Assembly (NCBI GenBank): GCA_910589145.1
Contig: CAJUSD010000007.1
Location: 42,044 to 106,043 of the forward strand
From: an uncultured Oscillospiraceae bacterium
GTDB lineage: Bacteria; Bacillota; Clostridia; Oscillospirales; Ruminococcaceae
Length of the DNA: 64,000 nucleotides
Direction of reading: 5' to 3'
How positions within the stretch are numbered: position 1 is the first letter of the stretch; every line of letters begins with the position of its first letter. A model generated the notes under the pieces. The model made no database searches and was not told the DNA's origin. It saw nothing but the letters and a program-made list of their open reading frames with translations. The position numbers and the translations under genes were made by a program. Positions 33,900-42,942 of the stretch are shown piece after piece.

Positions 33900-33925
33900 G
33901 TTTTGCTGAATTCACATTAAATCAA
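33900..33925. repeat. Tail fragment of the intergenic repeat family
   Basis: TTTTGCTGAATTCACATTAAA resembles TTTTTCGTCAAATTCACATTAAA at 62921-62943, TTTTCATCAAAATTACATTAAA at 15246-15267 and TTTTTCATCGAACTCACGTTAA at 39666-39687. It lies between the terminator and the LysR stop. Confidence 0.45.
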
Positions 33926-33940
33926 AATCCTATCTCCCAA

Positions 33941-34852
33941 TTATTGCAAAACTTGCCTCATAATATCAATAAAATCCCGTGCATAGGTTGTAAGGCAGGA
34001 ATTTTGACGATAAGCAAGCACTAATTTATTGACAAGAGGCGACTCGCCAACAGAAAAAGCACATAGAGGCCAAATGGAAGATGCGTACTGTACATATGTC
34101 TCTGGGGCAAAACAGACACCCAGCCCTTGCAATGTAAGCTGAATACAGAGTAAGCTGCTGCGGCTGCGCAAACTGATAGGCGGATGGATGTGGTACTGTT
34201 CAAACAACTGGGCAGCAGCGCGCCCGGTATTCTGGTCGGAAAAGTGAAGAATAAACGGGTTGTCTGCAAAAAGCTGCAGGTCAATCCATGGATAGTTATA
34301 TCCCTCGCGCTGTATCCCGCTGGCAGCCAGCGGATGGTCAGCAGGAAGAACAAGCAGAATTTCTTCCTGTGTCAAATCTTCATAGGTCAATCCAATCAGT
34401 GGCTGCCATTTGCTGAAAATAGCAAAGTCCAGTTTGCTGTCTGTCAGCAAAACCTCTTGAATAGAATAACTTTCTTCGTAAATATTAATATTTACACCGG
34501 GATGTGTTTTGTGGAACTCCGGCAGAATACGCGGAATAATACAAATGCCCCGCATAGACGGAAATGCAACATTGAGTTCTCCTTCATAGGAAGAATGCAA
34601 TTCTTTCAGTTCTTTTTCCCAGTTTTGGTCTAGGATCAATGCTTGCTGGGCATATTTCAAATATCGCTGTCCCAGAAAGGTAAGATCATAGTGGTGCCCG
34701 CTGCGCCGGAACAGTTCCCCGCCAAGTTCCTGTTCCAGCCTTTGCAGGAACTTAGTGAGGGTTGGTTGTGATATGTATAGTTCCTGTGCTGCTTTTGTCA
34801 AATTTTTATGTTTAACAATAGCTATAAAATACTCAAATTTTTGGAAATCCAT
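33941..34852 (-). CDS. LysR-family transcriptional regulator
   Basis: The product is 303 aa. The N-terminal winged helix reads FEYFIAIVKHKNLTKAAQELYISQPTLTKFLQRLEQELGGELFRR, followed by a linker helix and a substrate-binding domain (ELNVAFPSMRG, SILHFSDQ-type pocket, ALQGLGVCFAPE). It is divergent from the purine salvage operon with 144 nt between the starts, so it most likely controls that operon, sensing a nucleoside, base or pathway intermediate. Ligand unknown. Confidence 0.93.
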   Translation of the reverse strand: MDFQKFEYFIAIVKHKNLTKAAQELYISQPTLTKFLQRLEQELGGELFRRSGHHYDLTFLGQRYLKYAQQALILDQNWEKELKELHSSYEGELNVAFPSMRGICIIPRILPEFHKTHPGVNINIYEESYSIQEVLLTDSKLDFAIFSKWQPLIGLTYEDLTQEEILLVLPADHPLAASGIQREGYNYPWIDLQLFADNPFILHFSDQNTGRAAAQLFEQYHIHPPISLRSRSSLLCIQLTLQGLGVCFAPETYVQYASSIWPLCAFSVGESPLVNKLVLAYRQNSCLTTYARDFIDIMRQVLQ

Positions 34853-34928
34853 CTCTGCCTCCCATCTTCTGCTTTCCCATTATGGAAAAAGTATGCAAAA
34901 GAGTAATAAAATTTATAATTATTATGAA

Positions 34929-34958
34929 TTGGACAAATATCTTCCCCTATATTACAAT
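34929..34958 (+). promoter_or_regulatory. Candidate promoter of the nucleoside salvage operon
   Basis: TTGGAC (34929-34934), 18-nt spacer and TACAAT (34953-34958). An A+T-rich near-palindrome TTATAATTATTATGAA just upstream (about 34912-34928) is a possible LysR site. Confidence 0.55.
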
Positions 34959-34996
34959 AAATTTATAGAAAATGCAAGAAACCGGGAGTGAGATAA

Positions 34997-36301
34997 ATGC
35001 AAAAATGGCTCAACAAACAATTTCAATTAGAAGCAAATCAAACAACAGTGCAAAGGGAACTGCTCGCCGGAATTACAACCTTTGTCACTATGGCCTATGT
35101 GTTGGCTACTGTGCCCAATATATTGGGCGGTGCAGGTTTAGATAAACATGTTATGCTGACAGCTATGGTTCTGCTGATCGTTTTGACTACCTGCGCCATG
35201 GCACTTTACACAAACCGCCCCTTTGCATTGGCCCCAGGGCTTGGAAGCGTTGGGATTGTTGCCTCTATGGTTACAAATGAGGGGATTCCTTCGCAGATTA
35301 CAGCAGGCGTTATCTTTTGGAGTGGTATATTGTTCATTTTGATTTCTTTTTTAGGACTGCGCGAGGCTGTTGTCCGGGTCATACCAGCCAGCCTGAAGCA
35401 TGCGGTGAGTGCAGGAATTGGCCTGTTCATTGCGCTGCTGGGAGCAAAAAGCTGCGGTCTGATTGTCGCTGTGGAGGCAAAGAATAATTTGGCATTCGGT
35501 AAGCTGACTTCCCCAGGGGTCATTGTCTGCGTAATCGGATTTCTGATTCTGCTGATTATGAAAAGCCGTAAAGTGCCTGGGGACATGATCTTAACAATTG
35601 GATTGACAACCTTGGTCGGTATTCCCTTCGGTGTAACCAAACTTCCAGACAATATATTCTCCATGCCTGCTGGGTTAGGAGACCAATTTTTGAACATTGA
35701 CTTTTTAGGTTCTTTAAAGTTTTCCTATCTGCCCTTTTTAATTGCCCTGTTTGTCCCTGACTTTTTCTCTACATTTGGTACTGTTCTGGGAGTAGGTGCG
35801 AAAGCCGGGTATCTGGATGAAAAGGGCAATCTGCCGGGCATTGACAAATGTTTTAAAGTGGATGCAGTTGCAACAAGTTTTGGTGCATTGTTTGGTATGC
35901 CTAGCATGACTACATATCTTGAGTCGTCCGCTGGCGTCGAAGCAGGCGGAAAAACAGGTTTAACTGTAATTTTCACCAGCATCTGTTTTGTCCTTGCGTT
36001 GTTTATTGCTCCCTTGGCGCTTATTATTCCATCTGCCGCCACTGCTCCGGTACTGATTTTTATTGGTGTTAATATGTTAAGCGGTATGCGTAAAATCAAC
36101 TATGAGGATATGACCGAATATTTACCAGCTTTTCTTTGTGTTACATTTACCATATTTGCTAATAATATTGCTAATGGTATCAGCGTAGCGCTGCCAGCCT
36201 ATTTGATTTTAAAACTTGCAGCAGGCAAACGCAAAGAAATTTCTCCCGTTATGTGGATTCTTGTCTGCGTCTGTTTGTTGTACTTTTTCACACTGGTGTA
36301 G
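34997..36301 (+). CDS. NCS2-family purine base permease (AzgA/PbuG-like)
   Basis: The product is 434 aa with 12-13 hydrophobic segments. Motifs GITTFVTMAYVLATVPNILGGAGLD, NRPFALAPGLG and VDAVATSFGALFGMPSMTTYLESSAGVEAGGKTGLT are typical of AzgA/PbuG adenine, guanine and hypoxanthine proton symporters; the ESSAGVEAGGKTGLT loop is diagnostic. The ATG at 34997 follows GGGAGTGAG. It is the first gene of an operon with nucleoside hydrolase and ribokinase. It could import bases, or export the base released by the hydrolase. Confidence 0.93.
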   Translation: MQKWLNKQFQLEANQTTVQRELLAGITTFVTMAYVLATVPNILGGAGLDKHVMLTAMVLLIVLTTCAMALYTNRPFALAPGLGSVGIVASMVTNEGIPSQITAGVIFWSGILFILISFLGLREAVVRVIPASLKHAVSAGIGLFIALLGAKSCGLIVAVEAKNNLAFGKLTSPGVIVCVIGFLILLIMKSRKVPGDMILTIGLTTLVGIPFGVTKLPDNIFSMPAGLGDQFLNIDFLGSLKFSYLPFLIALFVPDFFSTFGTVLGVGAKAGYLDEKGNLPGIDKCFKVDAVATSFGALFGMPSMTTYLESSAGVEAGGKTGLTVIFTSICFVLALFIAPLALIIPSAATAPVLIFIGVNMLSGMRKINYEDMTEYLPAFLCVTFTIFANNIANGISVALPAYLILKLAAGKRKEISPVMWILVCVCLLYFFTLV

Positions 36302-36378
36302 GGGATTTGGCCTGAACGCGAATGAACGATGAAAATGTCCGCTTTAGCGACGTTTGTAATAATTAAAGGAGGGTTTTT

Positions 36379-37299
36379 ATGAATAAGAGACCAATTATTA
36401 TTGACACAGATCCGGGGATTGACGACGCATTAGCCATTGCAATTGCGCTGTTTTCTGAGGAACTGGATGTCCGCTTAATTACAACTGTGGCGGGGAATGT
36501 TTCTCTTGAAAACGTTACCTTTAATGCACTGCGTTTGCTGAGTTTCTTCGGGAAGGATGTGCCAGTTGCAAAAGGAGCAGAGCTTCCGTTGCTGGCTGAA
36601 TTTGTGGATGCGTCCAATGTACACGGCAAAACCGGGATGGAAGGTTATGATTTTCCTGCCCCCAAGGAAGAACTGCTGCTTCCCGATCATGCAGTCAACG
36701 CCATGCGCCGTGTGATTTTGGAAAGCCCAGAGCCAATAACATTGGTTCCAATTGCGCCTTTAACCAATATCGCCCTGTTGTTTGCTCTTTATCCAGAGGT
36801 TAAGAAGAATATCCGGGAAATTGTCCTGATGGGTGGTTCAGCTTCCCGCGGCAATAAAGGCGTTATGTCAGAGTTCAATATTGCCACTGATCCAGAAGCT
36901 GCACAAATGGTTTTCCAGAGCGGTGTTCCAATTGTTATGGCAGGGTTGGATGTTGGCCTCAAGGCCCTGGTTTATCCAGAGGACAGCGAAGAAATCCAGC
37001 GGATGGGCCGTGTCGGAGATATGGCTTATCAGTTGTTCAAACGTTATCGGGGCGGCAGCTTTAAAACCGGCCTTAAAATGTATGACAGCTGTGCAGTAGC
37101 TTATTTATTATGCCCGGAGCTGTTTGAGGTTGTGGAAACTTATGTTGGTGTAGAACTCCACGGTTCTATGACAGCAGGCTGTACAGTGGTTGACCTGAAA
37201 GGATATCTGCACCAGGAGCCAAATGCGCGTGTATTGCTGGATATTGATGGTGAAAAATTCCGGGAATGGTTTAAACAAGCTATTGCAAAGTGTATTTGA
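36379..37299 (+). CDS. Inosine-uridine preferring nucleoside hydrolase
   Basis: The product is 306 aa. The calcium- and ribose-binding motif IDTDPGIDDALA lies at residues 8-19, and VLMGGSASRGNKGVMSEFNIATDPEAA and YDSCAVAYLL are typical of IunH/Rih enzymes. It hydrolyses ribonucleosides to base and ribose, with the ribose taken up by the ribokinase two genes downstream. AAAGGAGGG precedes the ATG. Cytoplasmic. Confidence 0.94.
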   Translation: MNKRPIIIDTDPGIDDALAIAIALFSEELDVRLITTVAGNVSLENVTFNALRLLSFFGKDVPVAKGAELPLLAEFVDASNVHGKTGMEGYDFPAPKEELLLPDHAVNAMRRVILESPEPITLVPIAPLTNIALLFALYPEVKKNIREIVLMGGSASRGNKGVMSEFNIATDPEAAQMVFQSGVPIVMAGLDVGLKALVYPEDSEEIQRMGRVGDMAYQLFKRYRGGSFKTGLKMYDSCAVAYLLCPELFEVVETYVGVELHGSMTAGCTVVDLKGYLHQEPNARVLLDIDGEKFREWFKQAIAKCI

Positions 37300-37315
37300 G
37301 AAAGAGGGGAAAGGA

Positions 37316-38731
37316 ATGTCAGCATTCATTATGTATGCGTCCGCAATTATTGCGGTTGCTGTTGTTGTTTTTATGCTTATCAAGAAAATGGATATCAAAA
37401 TTACCTTGTTCTTGATGGGAATCATTTTAATGTTTGTGGGTGCGGCTATAGGAAACCCAATTGGCGGTGCAGATTATGCATCAACAGGGGCTATGTGGCT
37501 TGATCCGCTTAAAGTAATTGCAGATCAGTTTAAGAATACCATTTCTTCGGCTGGCTTTATCATTCTAATTTTAGGCGGCTATTCCGCTTATATGAATTCA
37601 ATCAAGGCGAATAATGTTACAGTTAGCGCATTAACCAAGCCGATTGCAAAGATCAAATCTGTATATATTTTAGTACCGCTCGTATTTCTGCTTGGCAACC
37701 TGCTTTCATTGGTAGTTCCCAGCGCGTCAAATCTGGCGATTATTCTGCTCGCCACATTATACCCTATTTTGATACAGGCGGGAATGAGTACTTTAACTGC
37801 GGCAGGCATTATTGCTACAACCGCAACGATTGTACCTACACCTTTGGGCAGCGATAATGTTGCCATTGCAGCAGAGCTGGCACAGACAGCGGAATTTGCA
37901 GGCATGACTGCAACTGAGTATGTTTTCCGCTATCATGCTTTGGTTTCAATCCCAACCCTGCTTCTTATGGCGGCTGTCCACTATTTTTGGCAAAAGTATT
38001 GCGACAAGAAAGATGGAGGCAAGGCAAACGCTTTAGATAAAGTAGAAAAGGTTGAGGAAATTCCAGGCGGGCCGTTATTCCGTGTTGTGTATGCTGTTTT
38101 GCCGCTGCTTCCGATTTTACTGCTGATTGGTGTTTTTGCCATTCAGAAGCTGACTGGTGTGAAGATCAATATCAGCGTTGAAGTTGCAACCCTGTTTTCT
38201 TTCCTAATCGCCATTATCTGCGAATTGATACGCAATAAAAACGGCAAAGACACTTTGAACCAGACCGAGTCCTTTTTCAAGGGGATGGGCGGCTCAATGC
38301 CAATTGTTGCCTTGCTGGTTGCAGGTACTATTTTTGTAACCGGACTGAAATCCATTGGTTTGATCTCTGCACTGCAAGATGCGATGGTCGGAATGCAGGG
38401 AAGCGGAATGGGATTTGTTCTGCCGTTGCTGCTGGTTGGTTTGACTGCCTTAATTGTACTTCTAAGCGGAAGCGGTACTGCGTTGTTCTTTGCCATGGTG
38501 CCTTTGATGGTTCCTCTGGCTGCTGCTGCGGGAATTTCTGTCTTTGCAGTATCCATTCCAATGGGGTTGGCCGGCAACTTGCTGCGTGCGGTGTCTCCGG
38601 TTTCGGCAGTTGTTATGATCGTTGCAGGAAGTGTCAAGCGTGAACCGCTGGCCGTTGTGAAAAGGACCGCAGTTCCAATGATTGTAGGCACAGTATTTAT
38701 GTTTGTGCTTTCCATGCTTTTGTTCCTGTAA
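37316..38731 (+). CDS. DcuC-family transporter
   Basis: The product is 471 aa with about 12 membrane helices. Hairpin-like motifs VPSASNLAIILLATLYPI and TPLGSDNVAIAAEL and the repeated GSGTALFFAMVPLMVPLA are typical of DcuC/YfcC-like carriers. Classic members carry C4-dicarboxylates, but the position between nucleoside hydrolase and ribokinase suggests a nucleoside or ribose-related substrate; that is inference. The start at 37316 lies 16 nt after the hydrolase stop, with GAGGGGAAAGGA upstream; the much longer frame overlapping the hydrolase is not used. Confidence 0.85.
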   Translation: MSAFIMYASAIIAVAVVVFMLIKKMDIKITLFLMGIILMFVGAAIGNPIGGADYASTGAMWLDPLKVIADQFKNTISSAGFIILILGGYSAYMNSIKANNVTVSALTKPIAKIKSVYILVPLVFLLGNLLSLVVPSASNLAIILLATLYPILIQAGMSTLTAAGIIATTATIVPTPLGSDNVAIAAELAQTAEFAGMTATEYVFRYHALVSIPTLLLMAAVHYFWQKYCDKKDGGKANALDKVEKVEEIPGGPLFRVVYAVLPLLPILLLIGVFAIQKLTGVKINISVEVATLFSFLIAIICELIRNKNGKDTLNQTESFFKGMGGSMPIVALLVAGTIFVTGLKSIGLISALQDAMVGMQGSGMGFVLPLLLVGLTALIVLLSGSGTALFFAMVPLMVPLAAAAGISVFAVSIPMGLAGNLLRAVSPVSAVVMIVAGSVKREPLAVVKRTAVPMIVGTVFMFVLSMLLFL

Positions 38732-38744
38732 GGAGGAAGACAGA

Positions 38745-39641
38745 ATGAAAAAAATTGGAGTAGTTGGCAGTATCAACATGGATATGACTGTGTTGGCTGA
38801 GAGGATTCCCCTAAAGGGTGAAACTTTGAAAGGGGAGAACCTCCGTTATATTCCTGGGGGCAAGGGCGCCAATCAGGCGGTTGCCATGGCGAAGCTGGGT
38901 GCGGAGGTTGAGATGTTCGGCTGTGTAGGCGATGACGATGCAGGCCAAAAGCTGATTGCCAATCTTCGTGATGTAGGCGTTGAAACCAGAAACATTCGTG
39001 TAATGCCTCAAACGTCCACAGGGCTGGCTATTATTACCACCGGTGAAAATGACAATACAATTATCGTAGTAGCAGGTGCGAATGACTGTGTGGATATTGC
39101 CTATGTGGAATCGGTTCGGGAGAAAATTTTAGAATGCGAACTGATTCTGCTTCAAAACGAGATACCACAGGAAACAATTGCTTATGTGGTTGATTTATGC
39201 AGGGTAAACGGGGTTAAGGTACTTTTAAATCCGGGACCGGCACGCCCAGTAAGCGAGGAATTGATTGAAAAGCTGACATATATTACCCCAAACGAACATG
39301 AGGCGGTAATATTGTTTGGAAAAGAGCGCACCTTTGAAGAAATGATGGCGCAATACCCAGAGAAACTGATTATTACTCAGGGATCAAGGGGTGTGAGTGT
39401 CTGCCTGAAAAACGGGGCGATCCTGCACATTCCTGCATTTAAAGCCAATGTAGTTGATACAACCGGTGCAGGGGATACCTTGAATGGGGCGTTTGCCGCA
39501 GCCGTTACGCGGGGCGAGCCTATAGAGAAAGCTTTAATGTATGCAAATACAGCGGCAAGCCTTTCAACAGAAAAACATGGTGCGCAGGGCGGTATGCCGA
39601 CAGATGATGAGGTATGCCAAGCCATGAATACGCGGGATTGA
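38745..39641 (+). CDS. rbsK: Ribokinase
   Basis: The product is 298 aa. It starts IGVVGSINMDMTVLAERIP, a ribokinase hallmark, followed by YIPGGKGANQAVAMAKLGA and the C-terminal DTTGAGDTLNGAFAAAV with the catalytic Asp. It phosphorylates ribose from nucleoside hydrolysis to ribose-5-phosphate. AAGGAGGAAGAC precedes the ATG 13 nt after the transporter stop. It is the last gene of the salvage operon, which ends at a strong terminator. Confidence 0.93.
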   Translation: MKKIGVVGSINMDMTVLAERIPLKGETLKGENLRYIPGGKGANQAVAMAKLGAEVEMFGCVGDDDAGQKLIANLRDVGVETRNIRVMPQTSTGLAIITTGENDNTIIVVAGANDCVDIAYVESVREKILECELILLQNEIPQETIAYVVDLCRVNGVKVLLNPGPARPVSEELIEKLTYITPNEHEAVILFGKERTFEEMMAQYPEKLIITQGSRGVSVCLKNGAILHIPAFKANVVDTTGAGDTLNGAFAAAVTRGEPIEKALMYANTAASLSTEKHGAQGGMPTDDEVCQAMNTRD

Positions 39642-39665
39642 TTCATACACAGGAAACTATAAAAA

Positions 39666-39687
39666 TTTTTCATCGAACTCACGTTAA
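39666..39687. repeat. Tail fragment of the intergenic repeat family
   Basis: TTTTTCATCGAACTCACGTTAA, just after the ribokinase stop, matches the tail of copies B and E. Confidence 0.5.
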
Positions 39688-39694
39688 GATAAAA

Positions 39695-39737
39695 TGAAGG
39701 CTTATGGAACTTTTTTAGAAAGTTCCATAAGCCTTCA
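39695..39737 (+). terminator. Terminator of the nucleoside salvage operon
   Basis: A 19-bp stem (39695-39713 with 39719-39737, loop TTTAG) lies 54 nt after the ribokinase stop. Confidence 0.82.
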
Positions 39738-39879
39738 AATCTTTTGAAGCTGCTTTGGCGGGTATTTGTCTTAGGATGTGGCTATATCTCTGCTCTAAAA
39801 ATCCTGTACGGTTATATCCAATCAAAAACATTAGAAAACCTTGTGAAAACTGTCAATATGAAAAACCTTTTTCATCCGC

Positions 39880-39904
39880 TATAATATTTCTGTAATCGAT
39901 TACA
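39880..39904 (+). promoter_or_regulatory. Minus-10 element and LacI operator before the keto-sugar cluster
   Basis: TATAAT (39880-39885) is followed by the perfect 14-bp palindrome TGTAATCGATTACA (39891-39904), with the central CG of LacI operators, covering the expected transcription start. The -35 is poor. The site is 25 nt before the LacI coding start. Confidence 0.72.
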
Positions 39905-39928
39905 TTATCAAAAAAGGAGGGTGGTATC

Positions 39929-40948
39929 ATCCAAACCATTAAGGAAGTTGCAAAAGCGGCAGGGGTTTCAGTGGCAACTGTTTCAAGGGTGCTCAACAAT
40001 GACCCGGTAGTCGCTGAAAACACCCGCAAACACGTTTTGCAGGTCATTAATGAGGTAGGCTATTCGCCTAACGCATTAGGACGCAGCCTGCGTAAAAATT
40101 CCACCCGCCGAATTTTAGTTCTTCTCCCGTCAATTGCTCATCAATTTTTATCCGGCGTGGCAAGAGGCGCAGAACAGGCTGCATGGCGCAGAGGATACCA
40201 GATTGTTTTTTCGGTTACACATTCCAATGCCGAATTAGAACGGAAATATGTTAATATGCTTCTCCAGCGCAGCGTAGACGGTATTTTATTTACGACCTCC
40301 CAGTTAACCGCCCAGGAGTTAAGCGGGTTATCTGCCCATTATCCGGCGGTGATGTGCAGTGAATGCGTGGAAGGCGCAAACCTTCCTTATGTGGGAATTG
40401 ATAACGAACAGGCGGCTTATGATGTGACCCGGTATCTTATAGAAGGAGGATGCCAAAGAATTGCCATTATAGTCCATCTGGAGGATTATTCTTCCAGACT
40501 GCGTTTAAAAGGATATCAAAAGGCTCTTTTGGAAAAAGGGATTCCTGACAGGATAGAGTACCATATCAAAGGGGACTATTCCATTACTTCCGGTGCTCAC
40601 GCCTGCCGGCGGCTTTTTTCCCTTCCCGAACCACCCGACGCAGTTTTTGCTGGGTCTGACCTAATGGCAGCCGGAGTTATTCGCCGCATGTACGAAATGG
40701 GCCTGCATCCTGGAGAGGACGCTGCAATTTTTGGTTTTGATAATATTGAACTTGCGCGGATTCTCACCCCAAGTCTGAGCACAGTATCCCAGTCGAAACT
40801 GCAAATGGGCCGGAAGGCTATGGAACTGCTGTTGGAGCAGATCGAAAATCCCCTGTGTAAACAACAGAACGTACGAATTGGGCATAAGCTTATTTTTCGG
40901 GAGTCAACCCGTCGAATAGAAACAAAATACAAACAGGGGCGCGTTTAA
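39929..40948 (+). CDS. LacI-family regulator with apparent ATC start codon
   Basis: The product is 339 aa if translation begins at 39929. The helix-turn-helix QTIKEVAKAAGVSVATVSRVLNNDPVV must be intact for DNA binding, yet no ATG, GTG or TTG lies in frame before it. The codon that aligns with the usual initiator Met is ATC (39929-39931), 8 nt after AAAAGGAGG (39912-39920), ideal spacing. The ligand domain follows (ILVLLPSIAHQFLSG, IFGFDNIELARILTPSLSTVSQ). The first ATG-like alternative at 39971 would remove half the recognition helix. It is probably autoregulated through TGTAATCGATTACA and controls the following oxidoreductase/isomerase genes, which start 38 nt downstream. Confidence 0.85.
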   Translation: MQTIKEVAKAAGVSVATVSRVLNNDPVVAENTRKHVLQVINEVGYSPNALGRSLRKNSTRRILVLLPSIAHQFLSGVARGAEQAAWRRGYQIVFSVTHSNAELERKYVNMLLQRSVDGILFTTSQLTAQELSGLSAHYPAVMCSECVEGANLPYVGIDNEQAAYDVTRYLIEGGCQRIAIIVHLEDYSSRLRLKGYQKALLEKGIPDRIEYHIKGDYSITSGAHACRRLFSLPEPPDAVFAGSDLMAAGVIRRMYEMGLHPGEDAAIFGFDNIELARILTPSLSTVSQSKLQMGRKAMELLLEQIENPLCKQQNVRIGHKLIFRESTRRIETKYKQGRV

Positions 40949-40986
40949 AAAATAATGGCGCATCCACGGAAAGAGAGGAATATGTT

Positions 40987-42066
40987 ATGGAAAAGAAATT
41001 AAGGATTGGTATTATCGGCTGCGGAGGAATTGCCAGAGGAAAACATATGCCTGCGCTCAAAAAAATAAAAGAGGTTGAGATGGTCGCTTTCTGTGACATT
41101 ATCCGGGAGCGGGCTGAAAAAGCAGCTAAGGAATACGGAATTCCCGACGCTAACGTTTACGAAGATTATAAAGAACTTCTGGCGGATAAAACCATTGACG
41201 TTGTACATGTTTTAACTCCTAACCGGGAACATAGCTTTATTACAGTTGACGCTTTGGAAAGCGGAAAGCATGTTATGTGCGAAAAACCTATGGCTATTAA
41301 TACAGAAGAAGCACAGAAGATGCTGGATGCCGCCAAACGTACCGGTAAAAAGCTGACCATCGGTTATCAAAACCGTTTCCGTCCAGATTCCCAGTTTCTC
41401 AAACGCGCCTGCGAAAAGGGCGAGCTTGGCGATATTTATTTTGCAAAGGCCATTGCCCTGCGCCGCCGCGGAGTTCCAACCTGGGGCGTTTTTCTGAATG
41501 AATATGAGCAAGGCGGCGGCCCGTTAATTGATATTGGGACCCATTCCCTGGACTTGACCCTTTGGATGATGGATAATTATAAACCAAAAATGGTTGTAGG
41601 CAGTGTTTACAAAAAACTTGGAAACCAGAGCGAACCTGCTAACAGCTTTGGAGACTGGGATCCAGAAAAGTTTAAAGTAGAGGATTCCGCTTTTGGCTAT
41701 ATCGTTATGGAAAACGGCGCTACTATTATGCTGGAATCCTCCTGGGCGCTTAATATTCTGGATTATGGAGAGGCCCAAACCGTCCTCTGCGGAACCGAAG
41801 CGGGAGCAGACATGAAAGACGGACTGCGTTTGAACTCGGTTCGGTACAATCGCCAGTGTGAGGAGAAAGTCAACCTGAAGGCCGGGGGAGTCGCTTATTT
41901 TGACGGCGAAAAGGTGGAGCCTGCCGATGTGGAAGCGCGCCAATGGATTAAAGCTGTTTTAGAGGATAAAGAGCCAGTTGTTAAGCCGGAACAGGCAATC
42001 GTCGTTACAAAAATTTTGGAGGCTATATACAAAAGCGCCGCTGAAGGCAAACCTGTAATATTCTAA
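40987..42066 (+). CDS. Gfo/Idh/MocA family oxidoreductase
   Basis: The product is 359 aa. The N-terminal Rossmann fold starts RIGIIGCGGIARGKHMPAL; the conserved EKP motif is CEKPMAIN (about residues 99-106), and GGGPLIDIGTHSLDLTLWMM gives the catalytic-region Asp/His. Such enzymes interconvert sugar or cyclitol hydroxyls and ketones with NAD(P). AGAGGAAT precedes the ATG. It is first of five metabolic genes in one transcription unit under the LacI regulator. Substrate unknown; a glycoside or inositol-like compound oxidised at C3 is one possibility. Confidence 0.92.
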   Translation: MEKKLRIGIIGCGGIARGKHMPALKKIKEVEMVAFCDIIRERAEKAAKEYGIPDANVYEDYKELLADKTIDVVHVLTPNREHSFITVDALESGKHVMCEKPMAINTEEAQKMLDAAKRTGKKLTIGYQNRFRPDSQFLKRACEKGELGDIYFAKAIALRRRGVPTWGVFLNEYEQGGGPLIDIGTHSLDLTLWMMDNYKPKMVVGSVYKKLGNQSEPANSFGDWDPEKFKVEDSAFGYIVMENGATIMLESSWALNILDYGEAQTVLCGTEAGADMKDGLRLNSVRYNRQCEEKVNLKAGGVAYFDGEKVEPADVEARQWIKAVLEDKEPVVKPEQAIVVTKILEAIYKSAAEGKPVIF

Positions 42067-42129
42067 TTGCTAAAATCAGGGGGTTCCCTGCGGTATTCCC
42101 CTGATATCCGAAAGGAGACAGTCAGAGAT

Positions 42130-42921
42130 ATGAAGCTGGGTATTATTGAAAAGCCAACGGAAAAAGGCTTTGAACACGCCGCACAGTTTGGGCTTTCCTT
42201 TGTGGAATACTGTATCAATATCGGTCAGGATGTAGATGAATTTGCATCCCGGACAAAGGAACTGAAAAAACTTTCTGCACACTATAATATAGCAGTAGGA
42301 GCCATTGGACGTTGGGGCACTGATAAGATAGACAAAAACGGTTTTTTAATTGAAGAAGAACTGCAAAACAGCTACAAACTGATTGATGCCTGTGCAGAAT
42401 TGGGAGCAGGGGTATTCAATACTGGTGTTAATTATGTAGAGGAACTTTCTTATTATTCCAATGTAACTGCTGCAATCCAATATTTGGAGAAGGTCTGTCA
42501 ATATGGGGAAAAGAAAGGGATTCGGACAGCTGCCTATAACTGCCGCTGGAATAATTTCGTCCATTCCGATCCAGCCTGGACACTGGTTCAAGGGCACCTG
42601 CCGCAATTAGGAATTAAATATGACAGTTCCCACTGCATTTATGACCATGGGAATTATTTGGAGGAAATGAAGAAGTGGGGAAAAAGATTCTATCATGTCC
42701 ATATCAAAGGTGCGCTTCAGATTGGCGGTGAACGCTTTGACGATCCGCCTGCCGGATTGGATTTGACTGATTGGGGGGCTTTTATGGGCTGCCTTTATGC
42801 CTGCGGTTATGATGGGCTATTGAGTCTTGAACCACATTCGGCCATTTGGAGGGCAGGGGAGCTTGGAGAGAAAGGAATTGCCCTTTCCATTGAAACCATC
42901 CAAAAATACATGCTTCGTTAA
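42130..42921 (+). CDS. Sugar phosphate isomerase/epimerase family TIM barrel (1)
   Basis: The product is 263 aa of the xylose isomerase-like (AP endonuclease 2) fold. Possible metal-binding positions are in KYDSSHCIYDHGNY, FYHVHIKGAL and GLLSLEPHS. The start at 42130 (MKLGIIEKP) follows AAAGGAGACAG; the longer frame is not favoured. It differs clearly in sequence from the two TIM-barrel genes that follow, so the three are not a recent tandem duplication. Confidence 0.87.
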   Translation: MKLGIIEKPTEKGFEHAAQFGLSFVEYCINIGQDVDEFASRTKELKKLSAHYNIAVGAIGRWGTDKIDKNGFLIEEELQNSYKLIDACAELGAGVFNTGVNYVEELSYYSNVTAAIQYLEKVCQYGEKKGIRTAAYNCRWNNFVHSDPAWTLVQGHLPQLGIKYDSSHCIYDHGNYLEEMKKWGKRFYHVHIKGALQIGGERFDDPPAGLDLTDWGAFMGCLYACGYDGLLSLEPHSAIWRAGELGEKGIALSIETIQKYMLR

Positions 42922-42942
42922 ATAGGGGGAGAAGGAACATTT

